64,000 bases of DNA from Ferrovibrio sp046294345 (GCA_046294345.1 JBKBJT010000018.1:1-64000); one strand, 5' to 3'; positions 53,106-61,385 are shown, counted from the stretch's first letter. The notes: a model not told the origin generated them from the letters alone. A program made the numbers and translations.

Positions 53106-53977
53106 CTGTGGATACCAGACCCGTCACTCTGGTCGGTGCAACCGGAAAGCTGGGGCAGCATGTGGCCCGCCGCCTGCTGACGCGTGGGATTCCGGTTATA
53201 CCAGTGGTGCGCCGGCCAGAACGGCTAATGCCAGGCTTGCGCGGCATCGCCCGTGTTTTCGACCTGGACCGTCCCGAAACCATCAAACCGGTCCTGCAAG
53301 ATGCCAAGCTGTTCGTATCCTGTGTGCACGGTCGTCACGGCGCTGATCTGATCGCGGCGCTGCCGCGCGATGTGGAACGCGTTGTTCTGCTCGGTTCCAC
53401 ACGCATTTTCACGCGCTTTCCTGATCCGAATGTCGCGGAACTGCAGCATAGCGCCGATGCTCTGGCACAGTCGGGGTTTTCCGGCGTCATGCTGCATCCG
53501 ACGATGATTTACGGCGCAGCTGCTGAGAACAACCTGCAGCGCATCGCCGCTTATATCCGCAAGCTCGGCATCATCCCGTTACCCGATGGCGGCCGCACCC
53601 TGCTGCAACCCATTCATGTTGAGGATGTGGCGCGTTGCGTCGAAGCTGCGTTATATCGGGATGAAGCGCCTGGGGCGCCGATCGTGGTTGCCGGACCGGA
53701 ACCGATCACTTACCGCGACCTCGTCATGGCTGTAGGCGCCGCCATCAAGCGGAAACCGTTCATCCTCCCGATACCGGGCCCTCTGCTCGAACTGATCGCC
53801 ATGTTCACGGCTATATTGCCGCTTCTACCGCGCATTCGCCGCGACGAGATCCGGCGGTTATCCGAGGACAAGGCCTTTCCGATCGATGAAATGATGCAGC
53901 GCCTTGGCGTGCAGTCAATGCCCCTGAGCCAGGGACTGGCGAAGACCTTTACTGGATCAGATGCGGCGGCGCCATAA
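53102..53977 (+). CDS. Atypical NAD(P)-binding SDR (NmrA-like)
   Basis: 291 residues from ATG 53102, overlapping the trmFO stop. Rossmann motif TLVGATGKLGQHVARRLL (GxxGxxG) and a DLDRPE second strand are normal for extended SDRs. The catalytic Tyr-x3-Lys is missing: the corresponding part reads ELQHSADALAQSGFSGVMLHPTMIYG. It may bind a dinucleotide without being an oxidoreductase, as NmrA-like and NDUFA9-type proteins do. The 3' end overlaps the convergent NDUFAF6-like gene by 21 bases. Confidence 0.82.
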   Translation: MTVDTRPVTLVGATGKLGQHVARRLLTRGIPVIPVVRRPERLMPGLRGIARVFDLDRPETIKPVLQDAKLFVSCVHGRHGADLIAALPRDVERVVLLGSTRIFTRFPDPNVAELQHSADALAQSGFSGVMLHPTMIYGAAAENNLQRIAAYIRKLGIIPLPDGGRTLLQPIHVEDVARCVEAALYRDEAPGAPIVVAGPEPITYRDLVMAVGAAIKRKPFILPIPGPLLELIAMFTAILPLLPRIRRDEIRRLSEDKAFPIDEMMQRLGVQSMPLSQGLAKTFTGSDAAAP

Positions 53978-54784
53978 CGCGGCCAGCAAGGCAACATGCA
54001 GACGTGTCGCCGACGCACTGGCGCCGGGCACATCAGGATTGAACCCGGCCTTGGCCAATTGCCGCAAATGAGTCCGCGCGATTGTTGCGGGCAATACGGC
54101 AGCCATCGCGCGCCGTGAGATTCGCCTTTGCCGCAGCGATGCGAACAGTTTTTCCGCCTCCCTTCCAACCTCGGCGATTACGGCAATAGCCGCAGGCCCA
54201 AGGCCAGACTGATACAGGCTTTCCGGCATCAGGCCTGCAGCGGCTAGGCGGTCTGCCGGCAGATAGATGCGTCGTTGCGCGGCAAAATGTGATGTAGCCC
54301 GCAGAATGCCGGTCAGGGCGTAGCCTGTTCCGGCCAGCCGAAGGGTTTCGTCGTCGATTTCCTCTTCCAATAGGTCACACGCCATCCGCATCAATGGCGC
54401 GGAACTTGCCTTGGCATATTTGCACAAGGCATCCATGTTCGCCGGCGGCGCCTCCTCCATGTCGGTTTCGCGCGCATCGATCAGGGCGAACACGTCCCCG
54501 CGATCCAGATTTCGGCAATGGACATGCAGGGCCATGACGACTGGATGGTTGCGCGGCCGATTGTCCCAGATACCCTCCCAGGCTTCGCGCCACCATTGCA
54601 GGCGGATCTGCCCGATCATCGGCTGACTGACCGCTTCCCGGGCCCGGGCGATCTCGGCATTAAACGCATACAGCGCATGCAGGCCCGGCCGGCACGCATC
54701 GGGCGCGAACAGGGTGGTCAGCCAGCGGTCGGGATCCGCGCTGCGCAGTTCCCGGGTGCAATATTCGTCAGGCGATTCGCTCAT
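53957..54784 (-). CDS. NDUFAF6-like squalene/phytoene-synthase-fold protein
   Basis: 275 residues. The fold is that of squalene/phytoene synthase but both Asp-rich catalytic motifs are gone: the first reads LYAFNAEIARAREAVSQ, the second TGILRATSHFAAQRRIYLP. The pattern FN.E.A...D/E.VS...IG.(R)M/LQ.WR, the ILRAT segment and the RR.(Y/F)LP element match human complex I assembly factor NDUFAF6 (C8orf38). Prenyl synthase activity is unlikely. Role in complex I assembly is inferred from the homologue and from the NDUFAF3-like gene 0.8 kb away. Confidence 0.84.
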   Translation of the reverse strand: MSESPDEYCTRELRSADPDRWLTTLFAPDACRPGLHALYAFNAEIARAREAVSQPMIGQIRLQWWREAWEGIWDNRPRNHPVVMALHVHCRNLDRGDVFALIDARETDMEEAPPANMDALCKYAKASSAPLMRMACDLLEEEIDDETLRLAGTGYALTGILRATSHFAAQRRIYLPADRLAAAGLMPESLYQSGLGPAAIAVIAEVGREAEKLFASLRQRRISRRAMAAVLPATIARTHLRQLAKAGFNPDVPGASASATRLHVALLAALWRRRI

Positions 54785-54985
54785 GCCACGACTGGTTGGG
54801 TTCCGGAAGATCGCTTGTCGCTACCAGGATTTATGCTAGCCTTTGCCAGCGAATCGCAACTGCGAGAATCGCGGCGCTGCCGTATGCAGACTGCCAGCGC
54901 CGCATGTCGTGCGATGCGCTGCTTCTGCGTCGCGTAAGCCTGCATAAACAATGGCGACACCCATACGACGGTAAGGAACCGCATC
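54785..54985. other. Divergent intergenic region with a 9-base inverted repeat
   Basis: 200 bases between the NDUFAF6-like gene and the PuuD-like gene. GCGGCGCTG (54871-54879) and CAGCGCCGC (54895-54903) form a perfect stem with a 15-base loop. No gene, tRNA or convincing promoter was found otherwise. Confidence 0.5.
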
Positions 54986-55564
54986 ATGGCAAAGATTCTC
55001 GAAAACCTCTACAAGGCCCTCGGTGCCGGCGTAGTTCTGGCGCTGGTCCTGTTTTTTCTGATCCACCGCAGCTTCGATACTGCATTTCTCAGCTTTTTCT
55101 TCCGCTGGCTGCATGTGCTGTCCGGCATCCTGTGGATCGGGCTGCTCTGGTATTTCAACTTCGTTCAGATTCCGACCATGCCGAAGATCCCGGCCGAGCT
55201 GAAGCCGGCGATCGGCAAGTTCATCGCGCCGGAGGCCCTGTTCTGGTTCCGCTGGGCGGCGCTGGCCACCGTGGTTACCGGTCTGGTGCTCTCGGTGCTT
55301 AATGGTTACGGCCATCAGGCCTTCATGCTGCAGGAAGGCGCCCGCACCATCGGCATCGGCATGTATCTCGGCCTGTTCATGGCCGCCAATGTCTGGTTCC
55401 TGATCTGGCCGAACCAGAAGAAGGCCTTGGGCATCGTGCCAGCCGACGATGCCGCCAAGGCCAAGGCGGCCCGAGTCGCCATGCTGGGCTCGCGCACCAA
55501 TTTCGTGCTCTCGCTGCCGATGCTCTACTGCATGGTGGCGCAGCAGAATGGCGGCGCCTGGTAA
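54986..55564 (+). CDS. PuuD-like membrane protein without a cytochrome domain
   Basis: 192 residues with four or five membrane helices. The segment FFRWLHVLSGILWIGLLWYFNFVQIP is characteristic of the membrane part of urate hydroxylase PuuD. The family's long members add a cytochrome c domain, absent here. Short stand-alone versions are common in proteobacteria and have no proven activity; the conserved His in WLHVLSGILWIG could bind haem. No purine genes are nearby. Confidence 0.75.
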   Translation: MAKILENLYKALGAGVVLALVLFFLIHRSFDTAFLSFFFRWLHVLSGILWIGLLWYFNFVQIPTMPKIPAELKPAIGKFIAPEALFWFRWAALATVVTGLVLSVLNGYGHQAFMLQEGARTIGIGMYLGLFMAANVWFLIWPNQKKALGIVPADDAAKAKAARVAMLGSRTNFVLSLPMLYCMVAQQNGGAW

Positions 55565-55570
55565 AGAGGC

Positions 55571-55945
55571 CTAGACGGGTATGAGGGCGGCGGCCACCCG
55601 CCGCCCTTCCCCCATCAGCAGATTGTAGGTGCGACAGGCGGCACCGGTATCCAGCGCCTCGATCACCAATCCGCGGGAACGGATATCCGCCCGCAAGCCC
55701 TTGTCTATGAAAACCATGTTCGGGCCACAGCCGATCAGCAGCAGCTCCACGGCGGGCTGCATACCGAAGGCCGGCTCCAGCGAAGCAATGCTCAGGCTGC
55801 CGATATCGGTCATGTCCCAGGCCATCGTCTGGCCGGGAAAGACCAGCACGGGTTCGGTCCAGTGCCGGCCGGAAATCCGGAAACCGCCATCCCCGTAGGC
55901 ATTGATCACCTGCCGGTCGGCCGGAATGCGCGGCAGCAGGTCCAT
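55571..55945 (-). CDS. Mth938/NDUFAF3-like protein (DUF498)
   Basis: 124 residues, one compact domain. Recognisable parts are INAYGDGGFRISGRHWTEPVLVFP, ELLLIGCGPNMVFID, RGLVIEALDTGAACRTYNLLMGEGRRVAAALIPV. This is the family of human complex I assembly factor NDUFAF3 (C3orf60). It lies 15 bases downstream of secF on the same strand, so it belongs to the yajC-secD-secF transcript. Confidence 0.88.
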   Translation of the reverse strand: MDLLPRIPADRQVINAYGDGGFRISGRHWTEPVLVFPGQTMAWDMTDIGSLSIASLEPAFGMQPAVELLLIGCGPNMVFIDKGLRADIRSRGLVIEALDTGAACRTYNLLMGEGRRVAAALIPV

Positions 55946-55960
55946 CCCCGCCCCTCTGGC

Positions 55961-56914
55961 CTATGGCCGCTGCGCCGCGGCCTTCTCGGCGGCTTCGGTA
56001 GCTTTCTTCTGCCGCAGCCATTTCTCGCCGGTCAGCAGCACAAGCGGCGCCGCGATGAAGATCGATGACGAGGTGCCGACCACGATGCCGAACAGCATGC
56101 CCATGGCAAAAACCTCGACCGCCTCACCACCCATGAATGCCAGAGGAATCATCGCCAGGAAGGTGGTCATCGAGGTGAAGATGGTGCGTGACAGCGTCTC
56201 GTTGATGCTGAGATCGATCAATTCGCGTAGTGGCATCGACTTGTATTTGCGCAGGTTCTCGCGCATGCGGTCGTAGACCACGACCTTGTCGTTGATCGAA
56301 TAGCCGATGATGGTCAAGATCGCCGCCACGGCCGTAAGCCCGAATGGCAACTGCGTGATCGCGAAAAAGCCGATCATCTTCGTGATATCGAGAAGCAGCG
56401 TAACCAGCGCCGCCAGCGCGAACATCCACTCGAACCGGAACCAGATGTAGATGGCGATGCCGCCAAGCGCGAGGAACACGGCAAGCAGGCCGCTCTGGAA
56501 CAGTTCGGCACTGACCTTGCCGCCGACCACTTCCACACGCCGCACTTCCGAGCCCGGATAAGTCGCGGTCAGTTCGCTGCGCACTTTCTGGGCGGCCGCA
56601 TTCTGGGCTTCGTCGGAAGTCCCCTGGCGCTCCAGGCGGATCAGGACATCGCGGGAAGAGCCGAATTCCTGCAATGCGACTTCGCCCAGATTGAGTCCGC
56701 CAATCTGTCCGCGCAGGGCACCGAAATCGGCGGCCTGCGGCAGGCGCACTTCCATAAGGATGCCGCCCTTGAAATCGATGCCGTAATTGAGGCCCGGATA
56801 GAAGAACAGGAAAATCGATGCGATCGACAGGAAGGCAGACACCGCCAGACCCGCGAAACGCCCCTTCATGAACTTGATATTGGTCTTTTCCGGAACCAGT
56901 CGGAGACGGAACAT
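55961..56914 (-). CDS. secF: Protein translocase subunit SecF
   Basis: 317 residues with six membrane helices. Motifs: YPGLNYGIDFKGGILMEV near the start (first periplasmic loop), then TLLLDITKMIGFFAI, GYSINDKVVVYDRMRENLRK (conserved cytoplasmic loop) and SINETLSRTIFTSMTTFLAMIPL. It works with SecD to pull secreted proteins using the proton gradient. Twelve bases separate it from secD. Confidence 0.96.
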   Translation of the reverse strand: MFRLRLVPEKTNIKFMKGRFAGLAVSAFLSIASIFLFFYPGLNYGIDFKGGILMEVRLPQAADFGALRGQIGGLNLGEVALQEFGSSRDVLIRLERQGTSDEAQNAAAQKVRSELTATYPGSEVRRVEVVGGKVSAELFQSGLLAVFLALGGIAIYIWFRFEWMFALAALVTLLLDITKMIGFFAITQLPFGLTAVAAILTIIGYSINDKVVVYDRMRENLRKYKSMPLRELIDLSINETLSRTIFTSMTTFLAMIPLAFMGGEAVEVFAMGMLFGIVVGTSSSIFIAAPLVLLTGEKWLRQKKATEAAEKAAAQRP

Positions 56915-56926
56915 GATGCTGATCCC

Positions 56927-58543
56927 TTACACAGCCAGCGATTTCGGGCGGGCGGATTTCAGCCACAACACCATCATCATCCGGACGACCAGAATGGCGG
57001 TGAACATCGACGTGATGATGCCTACCGATATGGCGACGGCAAAACCCCGCACCGGACCGCTGCCAATGGCAAACAGGATCGCCATGGCGATCAGGGTGGT
57101 CAGGTTGGAGTCCAGGATGGTCGAGAATGCGCGCGAAAACCCGGCATCCAGCGAGGCGATCACCGATTTACCCAGACGCGATTCCTCGCGGATGCGTTCG
57201 TTGATCAGCACATTGGCGTCCACGGCCATGCCGATGGTCAGCAGGATGCCGGCAATGCCCGGCAGCGACAGCGTGGCCTGCATGGCCGAAAGCACGCCAA
57301 GGATCAGCGCCAGGTTCAGCGTCACGGCGATGACGGCGAAGGCGCCGAACAACCCGTAAGCCGCGATCATGAACAGGTTGACGAGCACAAAGCCAATGAT
57401 GATCGCGATGATGCCGGCGCGGATGGCGTCGGCGCCCAGGTCCGGGCCCACCACGCGCTCTTCAATCACCTTCAGTGGCGCCGGCAGCGCGCCTGCGCGC
57501 AGCAGAACGGCAAGGTCGTTAGCCTCGGTCACGCTGAAATTGCCGCTGATCTGGCCCGAACCGCCCAGAATCGGCTCGCGAATCACCGGGGCGCTCAGCA
57601 CCTTGTTGTCCAGCACGATGGCGAATGGCAGGCCGACCGACTGCTGCGTGATCTCTGCAAACCGCTTGCCGCCGACGGTGTCGAAACGGAAGGAAACAAT
57701 CGGCTGGCCGCTACGCTGGTCATAGCCGGCCTGCGCGTCCACCAGATTGTCGCCGGCCACTTCTACCTTGCGCTTCACCACATAGCGTTCAACCGGTGCA
57801 TTCGGGGTGCGCGGCTTGTCGCCTTCCAGGATTTCCGCGCCGGCCGGCGGAGGCATGTTGGGGTCCGCGTTGGTATCGACCATGCGGAAGGTCAGCTTGG
57901 CGGTGGTGCCAAGCAGCCGCTTGATGCGTTCGGGATCGTCCACACCAGGCAACTGCACCAGGATGCGGTCGCTGCCCTGCACCTGGATGGTGGGTTCGTT
58001 GACGCCGGTCTGGTCGATACGCCGGCGTACGATTTCCATGGATTGGGCTACGGCGGAACGGGCGCGTTCGCGAACCGCCTGTTCCGACAGGGTCATGCGA
58101 ACCGCGCCTTCGGCGGAAATATCAAGCTGCAGATCGGTGGCACCGGCACCGAGGTTGAAGGCTCCGCCCTGCAGCGGCTGGCCCAGTTTCACCAGCAATT
58201 CGCGGGCGCGGTTCGCCTGACCGGCATCGCGCAGCCGCAGGCCAACGACATTGCCGCCGGTGATGCCCAGATTGGTATACCCGATGCGCTCCTTGCGCAG
58301 TTCCTCGCGGGCGCCCTCGACAACCGCTTCCAGGCGCTCCCGCAGCACCGCCGAAGTGTCGACCTCCAGCAGCAGGTGCGAGCCGCCGCGAAGGTCAAGA
58401 CCAAGGTTGACCTGCGGCAACTGCATCCACGACGGCAAAGCCGAAAGCTGCTGCTTGCTCAGCAGATTGGGGGCGGCAGTCACAAGGCCCGCCAGGGTGA
58501 CGAGCAACACCAGCGCGGTTTTCCAGGGTGCGAAATAAAGCAT
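56927..58543 (-). CDS. secD: Protein translocase subunit SecD
   Basis: 538 residues. Large periplasmic domain (LGLDLRGGSHLLLEVD at the first loop; RRIDQTGVNEPTIQVQGSDRILVQLPG) and a C-terminal membrane half with GADAIRAGIIAIIIGFVLVN and TIGMAVDANVLINERIREE. It lies about 95 bases after yajC, which end in a terminator-like hairpin, so expression may be partly uncoupled from yajC. Confidence 0.96.
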   Translation of the reverse strand: MLYFAPWKTALVLLVTLAGLVTAAPNLLSKQQLSALPSWMQLPQVNLGLDLRGGSHLLLEVDTSAVLRERLEAVVEGAREELRKERIGYTNLGITGGNVVGLRLRDAGQANRARELLVKLGQPLQGGAFNLGAGATDLQLDISAEGAVRMTLSEQAVRERARSAVAQSMEIVRRRIDQTGVNEPTIQVQGSDRILVQLPGVDDPERIKRLLGTTAKLTFRMVDTNADPNMPPPAGAEILEGDKPRTPNAPVERYVVKRKVEVAGDNLVDAQAGYDQRSGQPIVSFRFDTVGGKRFAEITQQSVGLPFAIVLDNKVLSAPVIREPILGGSGQISGNFSVTEANDLAVLLRAGALPAPLKVIEERVVGPDLGADAIRAGIIAIIIGFVLVNLFMIAAYGLFGAFAVIAVTLNLALILGVLSAMQATLSLPGIAGILLTIGMAVDANVLINERIREESRLGKSVIASLDAGFSRAFSTILDSNLTTLIAMAILFAIGSGPVRGFAVAISVGIITSMFTAILVVRMMMVLWLKSARPKSLAV

Positions 58544-58593
58544 CGGATTACCTCTTCAGCCAGCTCGGCAACAAGCGAAAAGGCCGGAAGGAA

Positions 58594-58623
58594 CAAAAAC
58601 CGGCGCTGCTTCCAGCGCCGGTT
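58594..58623 (-). terminator. Terminator or attenuator hairpin between yajC and secD
   Basis: On the minus strand AACCGGCGCTG-GAAG-CAGCGCCGGTT followed by TTT TTG. Eleven base pairs, a four-base GNRA-like loop and a U run make a convincing intrinsic terminator located inside what is normally one operon. Confidence 0.75.
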
Positions 58624-58638
58624 GTCGAAATACGGTGA

Positions 58639-58989
58639 TCAGCCTGCCTTGGCTTCGGACTTGTCGTCGTCCTCGACATCGCCGCCCTTCGAGCGGACCT
58701 CGGCAATGGTGCCCTTGACCACCTTCACCTTGATGCCATCGGCGATTTCGACTTGCACGAGGCCGTCTTCCTGCACCTTGGCGACCTTGCCAACGATGCC
58801 GCCCGAGGTGGTGACCACGTCACCGCGCCGCACGGCCTCGATCATCGCCTTGTGTTCCTTCATCTTTTTCTGCTGGGGACGAATCAGCAGAAAATAGAAG
58901 ACGACGAAAATCAGGACCAGCGGCAGCAGCGAGGTCAGCATGTCGGTGGTGCCGCCGGCTGCCTGCGCGTAGGCCTCGGAAATCAGCAT
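58639..58989 (-). CDS. yajC: Preprotein translocase accessory subunit YajC
   Basis: 116 residues. One N-terminal membrane helix (LLPLVLIFVVFYFLLIRPQ, ~20-38) followed by KKMKEHKAMIEAVRRGDVVTTSGGIVGKVAKVQEDGLVQVEIADGIKVKV, the YajC domain. It associates with SecDF. A sigma-70-like promoter lies about 55 bases upstream. Confidence 0.95.
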   Translation of the reverse strand: MLISEAYAQAAGGTTDMLTSLLPLVLIFVVFYFLLIRPQQKKMKEHKAMIEAVRRGDVVTTSGGIVGKVAKVQEDGLVQVEIADGIKVKVVKGTIAEVRSKGGDVEDDDKSEAKAG

Positions 58990-59040
58990 GAAAGGCTCCC
59001 TGTATTGATTGGTTCGCCGGTCGCCCGGCGCGAGAGGGGG

Positions 59041-59068
59041 ACTATAACGGCGGGCGACCGGATTGCAA
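59041..59068 (-). promoter_or_regulatory. Sigma-70-like promoter of yajC
   Basis: On the minus strand TTGCAA (59063-59068), a 16-base spacer and TATAGT (59041-59046), which would start transcription about 45 bases before the yajC ATG. Confidence 0.5.
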
Positions 59069-59191
59069 GTATCTCCCCCTCTCGTTCAGGGCCGGGCTGA
59101 TGGGGAAAATCCATATATTTCAAACGCCTGCGACGGTCGGCCGCAAGGGCGGCCATAGCCTGATCCCGCTTCACCCCCTATAATGCAAACC

Positions 59192-59404
59192 ATGCATATC
59201 CTGACCATAGAAGGCATGAGCTGTGACGCCTGTAAGCGGGCGATCAGCAATGCGATCAGCAACGCGGCCCCCGGTGTGGCCTTCGAAGTGGATCTCCAGC
59301 GCAAGCAAGTTCGTTTCAAGACCCTGCCGCCGGAGCGCCAGGCCGATGTGCGCAACGCGATCCGGGATGCCGGTTATGGCGTCCTGGAGAGCAGCAGGTC
59401 CTGA
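59192..59404 (+). CDS. Heavy-metal-associated (HMA) domain protein, copper-chaperone-like
   Basis: 70 residues from ATG 59192; the ATG at 59183 lies within a perfect TATAAT and is less likely. The metal site is GMSCDACKRAI (Cys-x2-Cys) on a beta-alpha-beta fold typical of CopZ-like chaperones. The Asp-Ala between the cysteines is less common than Gly/Asn-His/Gly. No copper ATPase is nearby. If the TATAAT at 59179-59184 is the -10, the message would begin at or next to the ATG (leaderless). Confidence 0.78.
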   Translation: MHILTIEGMSCDACKRAISNAISNAAPGVAFEVDLQRKQVRFKTLPPERQADVRNAIRDAGYGVLESSRS

Positions 59405-59426
59405 CGACCGGCGCGATATCCGCCAA

Positions 59427-59451
59427 AGCGCAAAATTTTGCGCTGGATCAA
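59427..59451. promoter_or_regulatory. 18-base palindrome overlapping an Fnr/FixK-like site
   Basis: AGCGCAAAATTTTGCGCT (59427-59444) is a perfect palindrome. Its right part runs into TTGCGCTGGATCAA (59438-59451), which matches 8 of 10 fixed positions of TTGAT-N4-ATCAA. The pair lies 55-80 bases before the hemerythrin gene. Confidence 0.45.
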
Positions 59452-59505
59452 CGCCTGTACAGCCTTCGGTGGCATTCTGACCTGCATCATCAGCAGGAGG
59501 CAGGC

Positions 59506-60096
59506 ATGCAGGAGGCCATCACCATCATCCGCGCAGAACATCGTAGTCTGGCGGCAGTGCTGCATGGGCTGCTGAGCATCGTCGAGGGCCTCAACAGGCA
59601 GGCTGGAAAGCCGGATTTCGGCCTGCTGCTGGCGATGCTCACCTATATCGATGAATTCCCGGATCAATTTCACCACCCCAAAGAGGACCAGTACCTCTTC
59701 CGGCAATTGCGCCTGCGGGCACCTGACGCGATTGGACTGCTGGACGCGCTGGAGGCCGAGCACAAGCGCAATGGCGAGTTAATGTCTGGCCTGCGCCGTG
59801 CGCTGAAACGCTACGAGGAACATCCCGAAAAACCGGAAGCCCGCGAAGCATTCCGCAACCTGGTGAAACAGTATGCCGAGTTTCACTGGAGCCACATGCG
59901 GCTTGAGGAGGAACAGGTTTTTCCGTTGGCCGAGGTCAGGCTGAACGCACAGGACTGGGCTGATATCAATGCGGCCTTTCGCAGCAATGCAGATCCGCTG
60001 ATCGGCACAGAGGCGAAAGATCATTACCAGGACATGCTGCGAAAGATCGTGAGCCGAGCCCCGGCGCCAATCGGGGTCGGCGCAAGATGGAGCTGA
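59506..60096 (+). CDS. Hemerythrin-domain protein
   Basis: 196 residues. The diiron ligand pattern is complete: EHRSL (His), HHPKEDQYLF (His and Glu), EAEHKRN (His) and HWSHMRLEEEQVFP (His, His, Glu). A strong AGGAGG precedes the ATG. Stand-alone hemerythrins bind O2 or sense redox and NO. The upstream Fnr-like site fits oxygen control. The next gene is convergent with only 3 bases between. Confidence 0.92.
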   Translation: MQEAITIIRAEHRSLAAVLHGLLSIVEGLNRQAGKPDFGLLLAMLTYIDEFPDQFHHPKEDQYLFRQLRLRAPDAIGLLDALEAEHKRNGELMSGLRRALKRYEEHPEKPEAREAFRNLVKQYAEFHWSHMRLEEEQVFPLAEVRLNAQDWADINAAFRSNADPLIGTEAKDHYQDMLRKIVSRAPAPIGVGARWS

Positions 60097-60099
60097 ATC

Positions 60100-60534
60100 T
60101 TAGTCCTGAACGGATGAACCGGACATCAGCCATTGTCGTGCCCCATCTGGCTCAGGAAAGAGCCGGTGCCGACTTGCAGGGAACAGACTGCTGACCGCTT
60201 TCACCAGAAGAGAGAACAGGGAATCGCTGGTCAGATAGGCAACCTTCGTCATAACAGTGTTGCCTTTGCTCCAGTCGGTCATGCGGCTGATTGCGAGCAT
60301 AGACTGCCAGTCGACATTGCCACGAAAACCACGCACATCCACCAGCGTGGGAATTCCCGGGTGGAGCCAGCCCTGCTGCAGGCCGGTAAGGATGGCATCG
60401 TGGATCAGCCCGCCGATTGGCGCACCAGCAATCGTGATAGCCAGTATGCCGTCGCACAGGCGGACGATGACATAATCGTCCGCGCTTCCAAGGCGGAGTT
60501 CTGCCCCGGCGTCTGAACTGCCGTCAGGAGGCAT
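60100..60534 (-). CDS. SpoIIAA/STAS-like small protein
   Basis: About 144 residues from ATG 60534 (MPPDGSS); a longer ATG at 60636 would add a Cys/Phe-rich leader that looks non-coding. The core fits the STAS/SpoIIAA-like fold: LCDGILAITIAGAPIGGLIHDAILTGLQQG, PTLVDVRGFRGNVDWQSMLAISRM and a C-terminal LFPEPDGARQWL. Such proteins take part in signalling or lipid binding. No partner kinase is adjacent. The assignment is by pattern only. Confidence 0.68.
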   Translation of the reverse strand: MPPDGSSDAGAELRLGSADDYVIVRLCDGILAITIAGAPIGGLIHDAILTGLQQGWLHPGIPTLVDVRGFRGNVDWQSMLAISRMTDWSKGNTVMTKVAYLTSDSLFSLLVKAVSSLFPASRHRLFPEPDGARQWLMSGSSVQD

Positions 60535-60670
60535 GATATTCTTTAGGCCTAAAACACTGCATCGGCCGAAGAATAAACTGCAAGTCTTGTGAAATAAACT
60601 ATACCAATGGCTTACCGCAAATATTTGCAGCGACACCTGAAATACGCCTATCGAACAATATGGAAAATAA

Positions 60671-60747
60671 TGGTCGGAGCGGCGGGATTTGAACCCACGA
60701 CCCCCAGTCCCCCAGACTGATGCGCTACCAGGCTGCGCTACGCTCCG
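60671..60747 (-). tRNA. tRNA-Pro (GGG)
   Basis: 77 bases on the minus strand including an encoded CCA. Acceptor stem CGGAGCG/CGCTCCG, D arm with AGCCTGGTAGC, anticodon stem TCAGT/ACTGG around loop CTGGGGG (anticodon GGG), T arm GGGTTCAAATCC. It lies between the STAS-like gene and the merR-type gene; no tRNA neighbours. Confidence 0.97.
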
Positions 60748-60857
60748 ACCGAGCTGATCGCCGGCGGCCGGATAAGCAGGCGGCGGGCGATCAAGCGGCG
60801 CGCACTATAGCCAGCGCCCTTGCATGGCGCAACCGGGCCAAGCCATTGGAAAATCAG

Positions 60858-61385
60858 TCAGCGGCTCTGGCGCGCGACAATATCGGCGTGAATGCCTTCC
60901 AGGTCCCGGAGACAGGATTTCAGGGCCTGGCGAAGACTGCCCATATCGTTGAGCAGATCGAACGGCATGCCGATCTGACGATCCTGCCCGTCCGCCTTTG
61001 CCGGCTTGCGCTTACCGGCATCCCGGGCCGGCGCGACAGCCTTGTCCTGCTGGGCGCGGGCGCGAACCGCCTTGGCCAGCCCGCCTTCGCGAAGCAGCTT
61101 CTGCACGCCGCGAATGGTGTAGCCCTGCTCGTGCAGCAACACGCGGATTTCACCCAGCAGGGCAATATCCTCGCTGCGGTAATAGCGGCGCCCGCCATTC
61201 CGCTTCACCGGGCGAACCTGATGGAATTTCTTTTCCCAAAAGCGCAGCACATGCTGCGGCAGATCGAGTTGCTCGGCGACCTCGCCTATCGTGCGAAAAG
61301 CAGCATTAGCCTTGGTTTTGCCTGTCGATTCCCGGCCCGATGTTTCCTTGGCCGCCCTGCCTGTCCGCTGCTGTTCGTCTGCCAT
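60858..61385 (-). CDS. MerR-family transcriptional regulator
   Basis: 175 residues. The N-terminal helix-turn-helix (TIGEVAEQLDLPQHVLRFWEKKF; RYYRSEDIALLGEI) is of the MerR type, followed by a Lys/Arg/Ala-rich region and a helical C-terminus. Usual neighbour of ihfA in alphaproteobacteria (22 bases after it). Target unknown. Confidence 0.9.
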   Translation of the reverse strand: MADEQQRTGRAAKETSGRESTGKTKANAAFRTIGEVAEQLDLPQHVLRFWEKKFHQVRPVKRNGGRRYYRSEDIALLGEIRVLLHEQGYTIRGVQKLLREGGLAKAVRARAQQDKAVAPARDAGKRKPAKADGQDRQIGMPFDLLNDMGSLRQALKSCLRDLEGIHADIVARQSR

